Source: Paracoccaceae bacterium (lineage in GTDB: Bacteria; Pseudomonadota; Alphaproteobacteria; Rhodobacterales; Rhodobacteraceae). Taken from it: a stretch of 8,654 nucleotides of DNA. The notes beneath the pieces are model-generated. The model ran no database searches and had not been told where the DNA came from. It saw only the letters and a list, made by a program, of their open reading frames with translations. The stretch covers positions 1 through 8,654 of the forward strand of contig SLPP01000105.1 in assembly GCA_007131945.1 (NCBI GenBank), read 5' to 3'. Made by a program: the position numbers and the translations under genes. The first letter of the stretch is position 1. Every line of letters begins with the position of its first letter. Below are positions 1-5,579 of the stretch, in pieces.

Positions 1-91
1 CCATGCCACCCATGGTCTGGGCGGATGCCGGTGCGACGAGCGCCGCCGCGCACAGCAATGCTGCAAGCGTCGATTTCATCGATTTGGTCAT
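1..91 (-). CDS. Partial exported protein, N-terminus only (signal peptide), product unknown
   Basis: Only the first 30 codons lie in the window; the gene continues past the left edge. They encode a classic Sec signal peptide: a short basic n-region (MTKSMKS), a hydrophobic core rich in Ala and Leu, and an ASA-Q cleavage site after residue 24. The ATG at 91-89 is preceded by a GGAGA Shine-Dalgarno (minus strand, 104-100) at an 8-base spacing, which supports this start. A second ATG at 79-77 would give a shorter n-region and is also possible. The mature protein begins QTMGGM, too little to assign a family. It is the second of two co-directional genes for exported proteins; the 103-base gap upstream contains several hairpins, so the two may not share a full transcript. 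Confidence 0.75.
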   Translation of the reverse strand, partial: MTKSMKSTLAALLCAAALVAPASAQTMGGM

Positions 92-129
92 CACTCAGGT
101 CTCCTCTCCATTAGGCGCGCGGACAACGT

Positions 130-167
130 CGCGTCGCCACGCGCGCGTTCATCAGGCTTTGCCTGAT
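130..167. repeat. Two short hairpins in the gap between the exported-protein genes
   Basis: CGCGT (130-134) pairs with ACGCG (139-143) around a 4-base loop. ATCAGGC (151-157) pairs perfectly with GCCTGAT (161-167) around a 3-base loop. On the minus strand both would sit in any transcript running from the 105-residue gene into the partial gene at 1-91. Neither is followed by a T-run, so terminator function is doubtful; they could stabilise or process a transcript end. Confidence 0.4.
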
Positions 168-174
168 CCGTTCA

Positions 175-191
175 GGGCCCCGTCAGGGCCC
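175..191 (-). terminator. Possible GC hairpin terminator after the 105-residue exported-protein gene
   Basis: GGGCCC (175-180) can pair with GGGCCC (186-191) around a 5-base loop, three bases beyond the stop codon at 195-197. The same bases form a direct repeat TCAGGGCCC (172-180 and 183-191). There is no T-tract on the minus strand after the stem, so intrinsic termination is uncertain. Confidence 0.3.
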
Positions 192-194
192 AAG

Positions 195-512
195 TCACTG
201 CGAATGCCAGCCGCGGATGTCGTAGGGGCCGGTCATGCCTGGCCGGATGAACGGCTCGTGCCAGTTCCCCACATCCTCGAGGAACCGCAGGCTGGCTGGA
301 TAGGGTGGCTCGATTCCGCTCAGCGCCCGCTCGAACCAGCCCGGCGTTCGCTCGATGGTGGTGACCCGTGGTGCCCAATCGGGGCGCACCGACGGCTCGA
401 GCCCGATCACGCGAACCGGTTCATCGGCCGGCTGATCGGCCGGCGCGGCGGTTGCGAGGCCGGCCGCCGAAACCGTCGCCAGCACGGCCAGACATCTCTG
501 GAACCCTCGCAT
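195..512 (-). CDS. Small exported protein of unknown function (105 aa)
   Basis: I do not recognise this family. The 105-residue product has a signal peptide: a basic start (MRGFQR), a hydrophobic core to about residue 22, and ATA-A or APA-D cleavage sites near residues 22-25. The mature part is about 80 residues, with an acidic, Pro-rich start and three Trp-containing segments (PDWAPR at 44-49, TPGWFER at 56-62, GNWHEPF at 82-88). It ends in GPYDIRGWHSQ. It has no Cys after the leader and no visible lipobox or membrane helix, so it is probably periplasmic. The ATG at 512-510 is preceded by AAGGGGGG at good spacing and places the signal peptide at the N-terminus. A GTG 14 codons upstream (554) has no ribosome-binding site and would bury the leader. 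It lies upstream of another exported protein on the same strand. Confidence 0.7.
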   Translation of the reverse strand: MRGFQRCLAVLATVSAAGLATAAPADQPADEPVRVIGLEPSVRPDWAPRVTTIERTPGWFERALSGIEPPYPASLRFLEDVGNWHEPFIRPGMTGPYDIRGWHSQ

Positions 513-625
513 CGCCCCCCCTTCTGCCGGAATCGACTGTTCGTTTCTCGTCACCGCATATACCTGCCGAAAGGTTCTCGGTCACGAATTTATCTTTGTT
601 TATCAGATTGCTAGACATAAGAAGG

Positions 626-649
626 CCTGACATATTGGCAGGTGTCAGG
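626..649. repeat. Perfect inverted repeat CCTGACA-N10-TGTCAGG, possible operator
   Basis: CCTGACA at 626-632 is matched by TGTCAGG at 643-649, a perfect 7-base dyad with a 10-base spacer, so the half-site centres are 17 bases apart. It lies about 115 bases upstream of the start of the 105-residue exported protein, beside an AT-rich island. The geometry suits a dimeric regulator, or an RNA hairpin on either strand. The same core recurs at 691-705. Confidence 0.45.
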
Positions 650-690
650 TGCCGGTCGAAATGGATTCCAGTGTTTTCTTGACGGTGGGC

Positions 691-705
691 CTGACACTTT
701 GTCAG
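691..705. repeat. Second CTGACA inverted repeat with a 3-base spacer
   Basis: CTGACA at 691-696 and TGTCAG at 700-705 form a perfect 6-base dyad around CTT. It has the same core as the dyad at 626-649, giving four copies of the core within 80 bases. A TTGACG hexamer at 679-684 lies just to its left and resembles a -35 box on the plus strand, but no good -10 box follows at the right distance. Confidence 0.4.
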
Positions 706-871
706 TTCCTGCACCTTCAGCCTGTCATGTGACCGATCGCCGCACTTGGCTGCGTGTAGGTATGGACAGGCGCAAGGTGCCGCGACCGGAACGACGCGCT
801 GCAACGGAAGGAGGACAGCGGAAGAAGAAAATGCCGCGCCGAGAGAGGGAAAGATGGGCGGGAAGAATCAT

Positions 872-897
872 GGTGTGTCGCACTTGCGTGGCACACC
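872..897 (-). terminator. Hairpin downstream of tRNA-Ala, possible transcript end
   Basis: GGTGTG (872-877) pairs with CACACC (892-897). Inside, CGCA (879-882) can pair with TGCG (885-888), giving a two-part stem. It lies about 40 bases beyond the CCA end of the minus-strand tRNA, where a terminator would be expected. After the stem the minus strand reads ATGATTCTTCCC, only weakly T-rich, so the hairpin may instead only block 3' trimming. Confidence 0.35.
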
Positions 898-935
898 TGG
901 CCTTGGCTATCTCAAGTTTTTGATTTCATTGTATT

Positions 936-1011
<76 letters not shown>

Positions 1012-1236
1012 ACAGTTTCGACCACGGACGCGCAAGGTGCTCCGATGTCGCCGTCAGGGTGCAAAACGGAGTTTCCACGTCCCGACTGCGAAAGCGAATA
1101 TCACCCGGGGACAGGTCGTGCAAGATGCTGCGGACGGGATCACTCGCGGCAATGATCGGCGACGATTGGTTCGTGACGGAAGCGCGGAATGGTTCACCGG
1201 CGGTCCGACGCGGATGCGGGTTGCGCGGCGGCGCGA

Positions 1237-2229
1237 TCAGCTTTCTCCGGCGACCAGTTCCGCGGCGATGCGACCGACGATCGGGCGAGCCTCGGCCTCG
1301 GCCATGCCCGGTGCCAGGCGCGGGTCGTAGTGCAGGCGCAGCAGCAGCAGGTCGAGCGCCGTCAGAAGAGCGAATTCCTGATCGTCGTTGAAGACCGAGG
1401 GACGCGCAAGCGGGCTGTCGTTGGCCAGCCCGAGGCCCTGCGCCAGTTCCTCGTGATAGCAGGCCAGCCGAGTCAGATCCGGGTGCTCGGCGCGGATGAT
1501 CGCGATCGCGTCGGAATAGGCATCGTCATCGCTGCGCGAGAAGGCGAGCACCATGCAGAAAGTCTCGCGCGGCATGTCGACGACCAGCCGCACGGCGGCC
1601 GGGTCGATCCCCGGGACGAGTTCCCGCAACCGCGGCGCGATCGCCCGTCGCTCGGCCTCGGAGAGGACGAGGACGTGGAAATTGCCGCCCTCCGGCGTAC
1701 CGGGCGGGAGCAGGCGCATCGGGTGACGCGTGGCCGAGGACATGCGGTTGACCAGGGCGGCGACCTCGGAATGATCGGCCTGACGCATCGCCGGCGGCAC
1801 CGAAGGGCCGAATTCGAGCCGGAAGCGCACCGGGTCTTCCCAGCGGCGGAGATTGGTCGCGTTCGTGCGCGAGACGAAGCCGCGTGGACTGCGCAGGTAC
1901 TCGTCACGCAGCGCGATTTCGACATAGATGTCGGCAAGGCGCCCCGCCGAGAGCGCCATGGCATCGGTCCCGGAATCGGTGCGCATCAGACCCTTCGCGC
2001 GGCGCTCGGCCTCGATCCGGCGGTAATAGGCGGCAAGTTCGGCCGAGCTCGCATCCGGCGGCGCCATCGCCGCGGGTCGCGCCGGTGCGGCGGCCGGGCG
2101 GTCCGGCGGCGCCATCGCGAGATCGGTGCAGCCGGCGAGCCAGCCGAGGCCTGCGAGCGCCAGCACGGACCCGCGGCGCGGCGTGATGCGCTGAAGCTGC
2201 GCCGGGGACGAGCCGTCAGCCGTTCGCAC
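1237..2229 (-). CDS. DUF2927 family lipoprotein (330 aa)
   Basis: This matches the DUF2927 family, a proteobacterial family of unknown function with several members annotated as lipoproteins. The N-terminus has a basic segment (TPRRG, 16-20), a hydrophobic stretch and a lipobox LAGC with Cys34, so the mature protein is probably lipidated and anchored on the periplasmic side. A Pro/Ala-rich linker follows (about 38-60). The conserved domain spans about 62-320, with GRLADIYVEIAL near 96-107, an FCMVLAFS segment near 224-231, and YHEELAQGLGLAND (258-271) followed by a VFNDDQEFALLTALD motif (279-293). I chose GTG at 2229-2227: no ATG lies between the preceding stop and the lipobox, the basic n-region must be included, and this start overlaps telA by 14 bases. 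Its Shine-Dalgarno is poor, and a GTG at 2166 would remove the basic residues. It is last in the XpaC/TelA run. Confidence 0.85.
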   Translation of the reverse strand: MRTADGSSPAQLQRITPRRGSVLALAGLGWLAGCTDLAMAPPDRPAAAPARPAAMAPPDASSAELAAYYRRIEAERRAKGLMRTDSGTDAMALSAGRLADIYVEIALRDEYLRSPRGFVSRTNATNLRRWEDPVRFRLEFGPSVPPAMRQADHSEVAALVNRMSSATRHPMRLLPPGTPEGGNFHVLVLSEAERRAIAPRLRELVPGIDPAAVRLVVDMPRETFCMVLAFSRSDDDAYSDAIAIIRAEHPDLTRLACYHEELAQGLGLANDSPLARPSVFNDDQEFALLTALDLLLLRLHYDPRLAPGMAEAEARPIVGRIAAELVAGES

Positions 2230-3373
2230 GTGCCCGGGCCGCGGCGAGGGATTCGCGCAACTCGGCCTCCATCTTCTGCAGTTCCTGCTCCGCCGCGGCG
2301 CGCTTCTCTCGCCCGGCATCGGCGATCTGCAGGCTGTCCTCGATCGTCGCGATCAGCGCGTCGTTGGCCTGTTTCACCGCCTCGATGTCGAAGACCCCGC
2401 GCTCGATTTCCTCGCGCACCTCGCGGTTGGCCTGGCGCAGGTTCTCGGCATTGGCGGTGAGCAATTCGTTGGTCAGATCGCTCGCCGCCCGCACCGCCTG
2501 GGCAGCATCGCGCGAGCGCTGAACGGTCAGCGCCTGGGCAAGTTGCGTTTCCCAGAGCGGCACCGTGTTGACCAGGGTCGAGTTGATCTTGGTGACCAGC
2601 GACTTGTCGTTTTCCTGCACCAGCCGGATCGAGGGCAAGGACTGCATCGTCACCTGGCGCGTCAGCTTCAGATCGTGCACGCGGCGTTCGAGGTCATCGC
2701 GCGCGGCGCGCAGGTCGCGCAGCTCCTGCGCCTTGAGCACCTTGTCGCTCTCCTCGGCCGCCTCGACCTCTGCCTCCTTCGCCGGGATCGTCTCGCCGTC
2801 GAGTTCCTTCAGCTTGGCCTCGCCCGCGGCGATGTAGAGCGCCAGCTCATGATAGAAGTCCAGGGTCTTCTCGTAGAGCTGGTCGAGCGACTTGATGTCC
2901 TTCAGCAGTGTCGTTTCGTGGCCGAGCAGCGACTCGGTGATCATGTCGATCTGCTTCTGCACGTCCTCGTAACGGGCCATGAAACTGGCGATCGGCGCGG
3001 CCTTGCCGGTCAGTCTCTCCCACCAGCTGCGGCTTCGCCGCGCGTCGAGCTCGCTGACCGAGAAGCCGCGGATCGTGCCGACCATCTGGCGCAGCGCGTC
3101 GCCCGCCGGCCCGACATCCTTGTTCTTCACGTCGACGAGCATCGCCTGGCTGATCTGCTGCAGTTCCAGCTGCGCGCGCGAGCCGAAGCCGATGATCGAC
3201 CCGGTCGAGCCCATGTCGATCTCGGACATGCGCTTGCGGATCGCCTCGGCTTGCGTCGCATCGGCGGCCTCGATGGTGATCACCTCGTCGGCGGGTTCCG
3301 GCAGATCAAGGCCGGCGGCCTGCTCGATGGCGGCGGTCAGCTCTTGCGCCTGCTGGCGGACGTTCTCAGTCAT
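2216..3373 (-). CDS. telA: Toxic anion resistance protein, TelA/KlaA family (385 aa)
   Basis: The sequence fits the TelA family (Pfam toxic anion resistance protein), named for a plasmid tellurite-resistance gene; the biochemical role is unresolved. Length is typical. Seen are the N-terminal family block around GSTGSIIGFGSRAQLE (55-70), a central helical region with LLKDIKSLDQLYEKT (156-170), a long Glu/Lys/Arg-rich probable coiled coil (about 180-240), the conserved PSIRLVQENDKSLVTKIN (247-264) with NTVPLWETQLAQAL after it, and a second charged helix to the C-terminus (315-383). There is no signal peptide or membrane span, so it should be cytoplasmic or peripheral to the membrane. The ATG at 3373 is preceded by AAAGGA at 7-base spacing and overlaps the XpaC-like gene by 8 bases, pointing to coupled translation. 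XpaC-like and TelA proteins are commonly encoded side by side. Confidence 0.93.
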   Translation of the reverse strand: MTENVRQQAQELTAAIEQAAGLDLPEPADEVITIEAADATQAEAIRKRMSEIDMGSTGSIIGFGSRAQLELQQISQAMLVDVKNKDVGPAGDALRQMVGTIRGFSVSELDARRSRSWWERLTGKAAPIASFMARYEDVQKQIDMITESLLGHETTLLKDIKSLDQLYEKTLDFYHELALYIAAGEAKLKELDGETIPAKEAEVEAAEESDKVLKAQELRDLRAARDDLERRVHDLKLTRQVTMQSLPSIRLVQENDKSLVTKINSTLVNTVPLWETQLAQALTVQRSRDAAQAVRAASDLTNELLTANAENLRQANREVREEIERGVFDIEAVKQANDALIATIEDSLQIADAGREKRAAAEQELQKMEAELRESLAAARARANG

Positions 3374-4295
3374 CGGGTTTTCCTTTCTGTGCGGCGGCGG
3401 CCTCGGGCAGGGTCGAGTCGTCGGGGATCACGGGGCGCAGCCCCTCGCGTTCGAGCCGTTCGCGCAGAACCTCGATCTCGATATCCAGCGCCTGGCGGTC
3501 GCTGTCCAGCAGCGTTTCGGTCCTGAGTGCGACGTTCTGCTGCAGATCATCGAGCAGGGCGAGGTAGTCGGCGCGCGCGCCCTCGTCACGGTTGCGAGCG
3601 TAGAGATCGGCGAACTTCACCGTCGCGTCGCGCGCGCCCAGCAGGTAGACGCCCATGTAGCGGCGCGCGGCGGTCAGGCGGCGGGGATCGTTCTCGACCG
3701 CGCGCAGCAGATGGCGGACATGGGTCTGGAACTCGGCCAGCCGATCCTCGACGCGCCGGTCGCGGGCGCGCAGGATCGCGTCGGACATCGCCTTTAGATG
3801 GCTCTCGGCCTCCTCGACGGCGCGGGCGACGCGCTCGGTCTGGAAAAGGTCCACCCCCTGCATTCCCTTGTCGCGCAGCGGGTCGGGGCCGAAGGCGGCG
3901 AGATGCAGGCCGGCGCCGAGCAGCGAGAAGATCGCGGCGTTGACGACGCTGCCGCCGGCAAGGCCGGCAAGACCCAGGCCCAGCCCCATCGCGACCGCGC
4001 CGAAGATCTTGCGCGGGATCGCCGGTCGGCGGGCGACGCGGCGGGCGTCATAGGCGTCGTGCGCAATCACCCCCTCGCGCGTGAGCCAGGCCGAGAGCAA
4101 CAGCAGCGCGAAGGTGCCGAGATTGGCCAGAAGCCCGCCCGGGTCGCGGAAGAAGGCGCTGAGGGCGAAGAGGAAGGGCAGGACGAAGAGAAGGTTGACC
4201 CGCAACCCCACGGGTGCACGCCGCGCGGGCGCGACCGGCCCCTTCTGCCCGCCCTTCGCGCCGGGGCTGTAGGTTCCGCCGAAGCGCCGGGCCAC
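3366..4295 (-). CDS. XpaC-like membrane protein (5-bromo-4-chloroindolyl phosphate hydrolysis family, 309 aa)
   Basis: This resembles the XpaC family, named after a Bacillus subtilis gene whose product was linked to hydrolysis of the dye X-phos; true activity is unknown and the name should not be read as a phosphatase assignment. Residues 1-32 are basic and Gly/Pro-rich. Hydrophobic segments follow at about 34-49, 55-71, 97-114 and 116-135, giving up to four membrane passes. A soluble, mostly helical domain fills 140-309, with the conserved-looking RRYMGVYLLGARDATVKFAD (211-230) and a charged tail. The start is GTG at 4295-4293, just 2 bases past the stop of the tiny upstream ORF, with a G-rich ribosome-binding stretch overlapping that ORF's end. 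It overlaps telA by 8 bases. The XpaC/TelA pair is usually interpreted as a membrane-linked stress module. Confidence 0.88.
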   Translation of the reverse strand: MARRFGGTYSPGAKGGQKGPVAPARRAPVGLRVNLLFVLPFLFALSAFFRDPGGLLANLGTFALLLLSAWLTREGVIAHDAYDARRVARRPAIPRKIFGAVAMGLGLGLAGLAGGSVVNAAIFSLLGAGLHLAAFGPDPLRDKGMQGVDLFQTERVARAVEEAESHLKAMSDAILRARDRRVEDRLAEFQTHVRHLLRAVENDPRRLTAARRYMGVYLLGARDATVKFADLYARNRDEGARADYLALLDDLQQNVALRTETLLDSDRQALDIEIEVLRERLEREGLRPVIPDDSTLPEAAAAQKGKPDD

Positions 4296-4297
4296 CC

Positions 4298-4378
4298 TCA
4301 GCCCCCCACGGCCCAGACATAGAAGATGAGCGCGATCAGGAGCGCATAGGAGGTCTTCTGCAGCCCGCTCGTCGACAC
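4298..4378 (-). CDS. Tiny single-helix membrane peptide at the head of the XpaC/TelA run (26 aa)
   Basis: The frame starts at GTG 4378-4376 and ends in TGA at 4300-4298, two bases before the GTG of the XpaC-like gene. The predicted 26-residue peptide has a short polar start (STSGLQKTS) and one strongly hydrophobic helix (YALLIALIFYVWAVGG), as in small bacterial membrane proteins. GGGAA lies 8 bases upstream of the GTG. A longer frame from TTG at 4486 is unlikely because that codon lies inside the proposed -35 box and the extra residues look random. Position, spacing and hydrophobicity argue that it is real and translationally linked to the XpaC-like gene. No family is recognised with certainty, and a chance hydrophobic frame remains possible. 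Confidence 0.5.
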   Translation of the reverse strand: MSTSGLQKTSYALLIALIFYVWAVGG

Positions 4379-4394
4379 CGATAACGTTCCCGTT

Positions 4395-4429
4395 GCTGCC
4401 GTTCCTGCCGGAACGGCCGTTCTGGCAGC
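4395..4429 (-). promoter_or_regulatory. Nested inverted repeats in the leader of the XpaC/TelA run
   Basis: GCTGCC (4395-4400) pairs with GGCAGC (4424-4429). Within it, GCCGTTCC (4398-4405) pairs with GGAACGGC (4410-4417) around a 4-base loop, and GAACGGCCGTTC (4411-4422) is itself a perfect 12-base palindrome. These pairings overlap and cannot all form at once. The element lies between the predicted transcription start (about 4451) and the first start codon (4378), so it would be in the mRNA leader. It could instead be a terminator for rluB, but no T-run follows. Confidence 0.45.
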
Positions 4430-4457
4430 CGAGCGCAATGCGCGGCGCCGTTGCGCC

Positions 4458-4486
4458 CGTATACCCCGAGCGTCGGGCGCCTGCAA
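4458..4486 (-). promoter_or_regulatory. Sigma70-like promoter for the XpaC/TelA/DUF2927 run
   Basis: On the minus strand, TTGCAG (4486-4481) and TATACG (4463-4458) are separated by exactly 17 bases, with predicted transcription start near 4451. It lies just beyond the rluB stop (4496) and upstream of the four-gene run, in the only gap large enough for a promoter. The -35 keeps TTG and the -10 keeps TATA of the consensus. Confidence 0.5.
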
Positions 4487-4495
4487 AGCCCGCGC

Positions 4496-5527
4496 TTAGC
4501 GGCGGGGGCCGGTTTCCCGCGGTTTGCGCGCCGGAGATGCGCCGTGATGGCGCTTCGTGCCGCGCGATCGCGGCGCGGTACCGCCTGGCGGCGAACCCGC
4601 CGCCTTTCCGCCATGTCTCTTCATGCCCCGGGAACGCGGTTTCCCGGGCGGGTCGTCCGGTGGGGCTGTTTCGCGCGGGCGCGGTGCACGTGCGGGCTTC
4701 GGTGCCGTCGACCCGGGCTTCTTCCCGGCCGCGTCGGTGGACTGCCGGATGGGACGTTTCGGCGCGACGGGTTCGGGCGGCAGGTCAAGCCCGAGCTGTT
4801 CACGCAGCACGCGCGGGCGCACTTCCTCGACCGCGCCGGGCTTCAGTTCGCCCAGCGAAAACGGCCCGTAACCGGTGCGGATCAACCGGTTGACGATCAG
4901 CCCGACCGCCTCCATCGCCCGGCGCACCTCGCGGTTCCTTCCCTCGCGGATCCCCACCGTCAGCCAGGCATTCGCCCCCTGCTGGCGGTCGAGCGTGACC
5001 TGCATCGGCTGGAACCGTTCCCCCTCGACCGTGATCCCTCGCCGCAGCGGCTCCAGCCGCGCGTCGTCCGGCCGGCCGTTGACGCGCACGCGATACTGCC
5101 GCAGCCAGCCGGTCGCGGGCAGTTCCAGCCGCCGCTTGAGTTCGCCGTCATTGGTCAGAAGCAGGAGCCCCTCGGAATTGATGTCCAGTCGCCCCACCGG
5201 CATGACCCGGGGCATGCCGTCCGGCAGGCGGTCGAAGACCGTGGCGCGTCCCTTCTCGTCGCGCGCCGAGGTCACCAGCCCGAGCGGCTTGTGATAGAGC
5301 CACAGCCGCGGCGGTTCCGGCGCGGCGAGCGGCCTGCCATCGACCAGCACCCGGTCCCTTGCAGTGACGTTCAGCGCCGGGCTGTCGATCCGGCGGCCGT
5401 TCACCTGCACGCGTCCCGCGGTTATCATCGCCTCGGCCTCCCGGCGCGAGGCGACGCCGGCGCGGGCCAGGACCTTGGCGATCCGTTCGCCGGGCGCGGG
5501 CTTCTCGGGGCGGGGCGGCTGGGGCAT
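4496..5527 (-). CDS. rluB: 23S rRNA pseudouridine synthase, RluB/RsuA family, with long basic tail (343 aa)
   Basis: This enzyme isomerises a specific uridine of rRNA to pseudouridine; RluB acts on the 23S peptidyl-transferase region in E. coli. An S4 RNA-binding domain fills about 12-65 (GERIAKVLARAGVASRREAE, then GRVQVNG). The catalytic domain runs from about 75 to 240 and holds the family signature GRLDINSEGLLLLTNDGEL (112-130), with catalytic Asp115, plus GRNREVRRAMEAVG (196-209). Residues 250-343 form a Pro/Arg/Lys-rich, probably disordered tail with an imperfect 22-residue-period repeat (RSRGMKRHGG at 298-307, RSRGTKRHHG at 320-329). RsuA/RluB family choice is by length, context and tail; RluB is favoured over RsuA or RluE. 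The ATG at 5527 sits just before the S4 domain; it has no clear Shine-Dalgarno. An in-frame ATG at 5581 would overlap tadA and is less likely. Confidence 0.88.
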   Translation of the reverse strand: MPQPPRPEKPAPGERIAKVLARAGVASRREAEAMITAGRVQVNGRRIDSPALNVTARDRVLVDGRPLAAPEPPRLWLYHKPLGLVTSARDEKGRATVFDRLPDGMPRVMPVGRLDINSEGLLLLTNDGELKRRLELPATGWLRQYRVRVNGRPDDARLEPLRRGITVEGERFQPMQVTLDRQQGANAWLTVGIREGRNREVRRAMEAVGLIVNRLIRTGYGPFSLGELKPGAVEEVRPRVLREQLGLDLPPEPVAPKRPIRQSTDAAGKKPGSTAPKPARAPRPRETAPPDDPPGKPRSRGMKRHGGKAAGSPPGGTAPRSRGTKRHHGASPARKPRETGPRR

Positions 5528-5579
5528 GGGGTACCGTGTCGGGCTTGCGCGCGGCGAGGGCAGCGGGCATCTAGCCCCC
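5528..5579. promoter_or_regulatory. Divergent start region between rluB and tadA
   Basis: Only 52 bases separate the two start codons, so any tadA promoter must lie here or in the 5' end of rluB. On the plus strand TTGCGC (5545-5550) is followed after 17 bases by CATCTA (5568-5573), a weak -10, which would put transcription start at about 5580, the A of the tadA ATG. Neither gene has a Shine-Dalgarno at normal distance. The rluB promoter is not recognisable and may lie inside tadA. Confidence 0.3.

Larger units (their letters stand above)
513..935. other. Long intergenic region without a credible gene
   Basis: These 423 bases separate the start of the 105-residue gene from the 3' end of tRNA-Ala. 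Open frames here are short and lack coding character. The part at about 574-640 is clearly more AT-rich than the rest of the window and probably holds promoter or operator sequence for the leftward gene at 512. The part at 626-705 holds a cluster of CTGACA/TGTCAG inverted repeats. The part at about 800-870 is strongly purine-rich on the plus strand and includes an AAGGAGGA run at 807-814, but no convincing gene follows it. A hairpin at 872-897 lies downstream of the tRNA. Confidence 0.6.

Noticed and set aside
831..923. 30-codon frame on the plus strand after a purine-rich GGAAG stretch
   Set aside because: Composition is dominated by Arg and Glu from a purine-rich run, the end is low complexity, and it stops just before the tRNA on the other strand. 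No domain or conserved feature is visible.
1012..1236. 225-base gap between the DUF2927 stop and the tRNA 5' end, searched for a gene, terminator or tRNA promoter
   Set aside because: Only short frames without coding character were found. No strong hairpin with a T-run and no well-spaced -35/-10 pair for the tRNA could be supported.
1189..2460. Long plus-strand open frame opposite the DUF2927 gene
   Set aside because: Rich in Arg and His with no motif, while the minus strand encodes a recognisable lipoprotein family.
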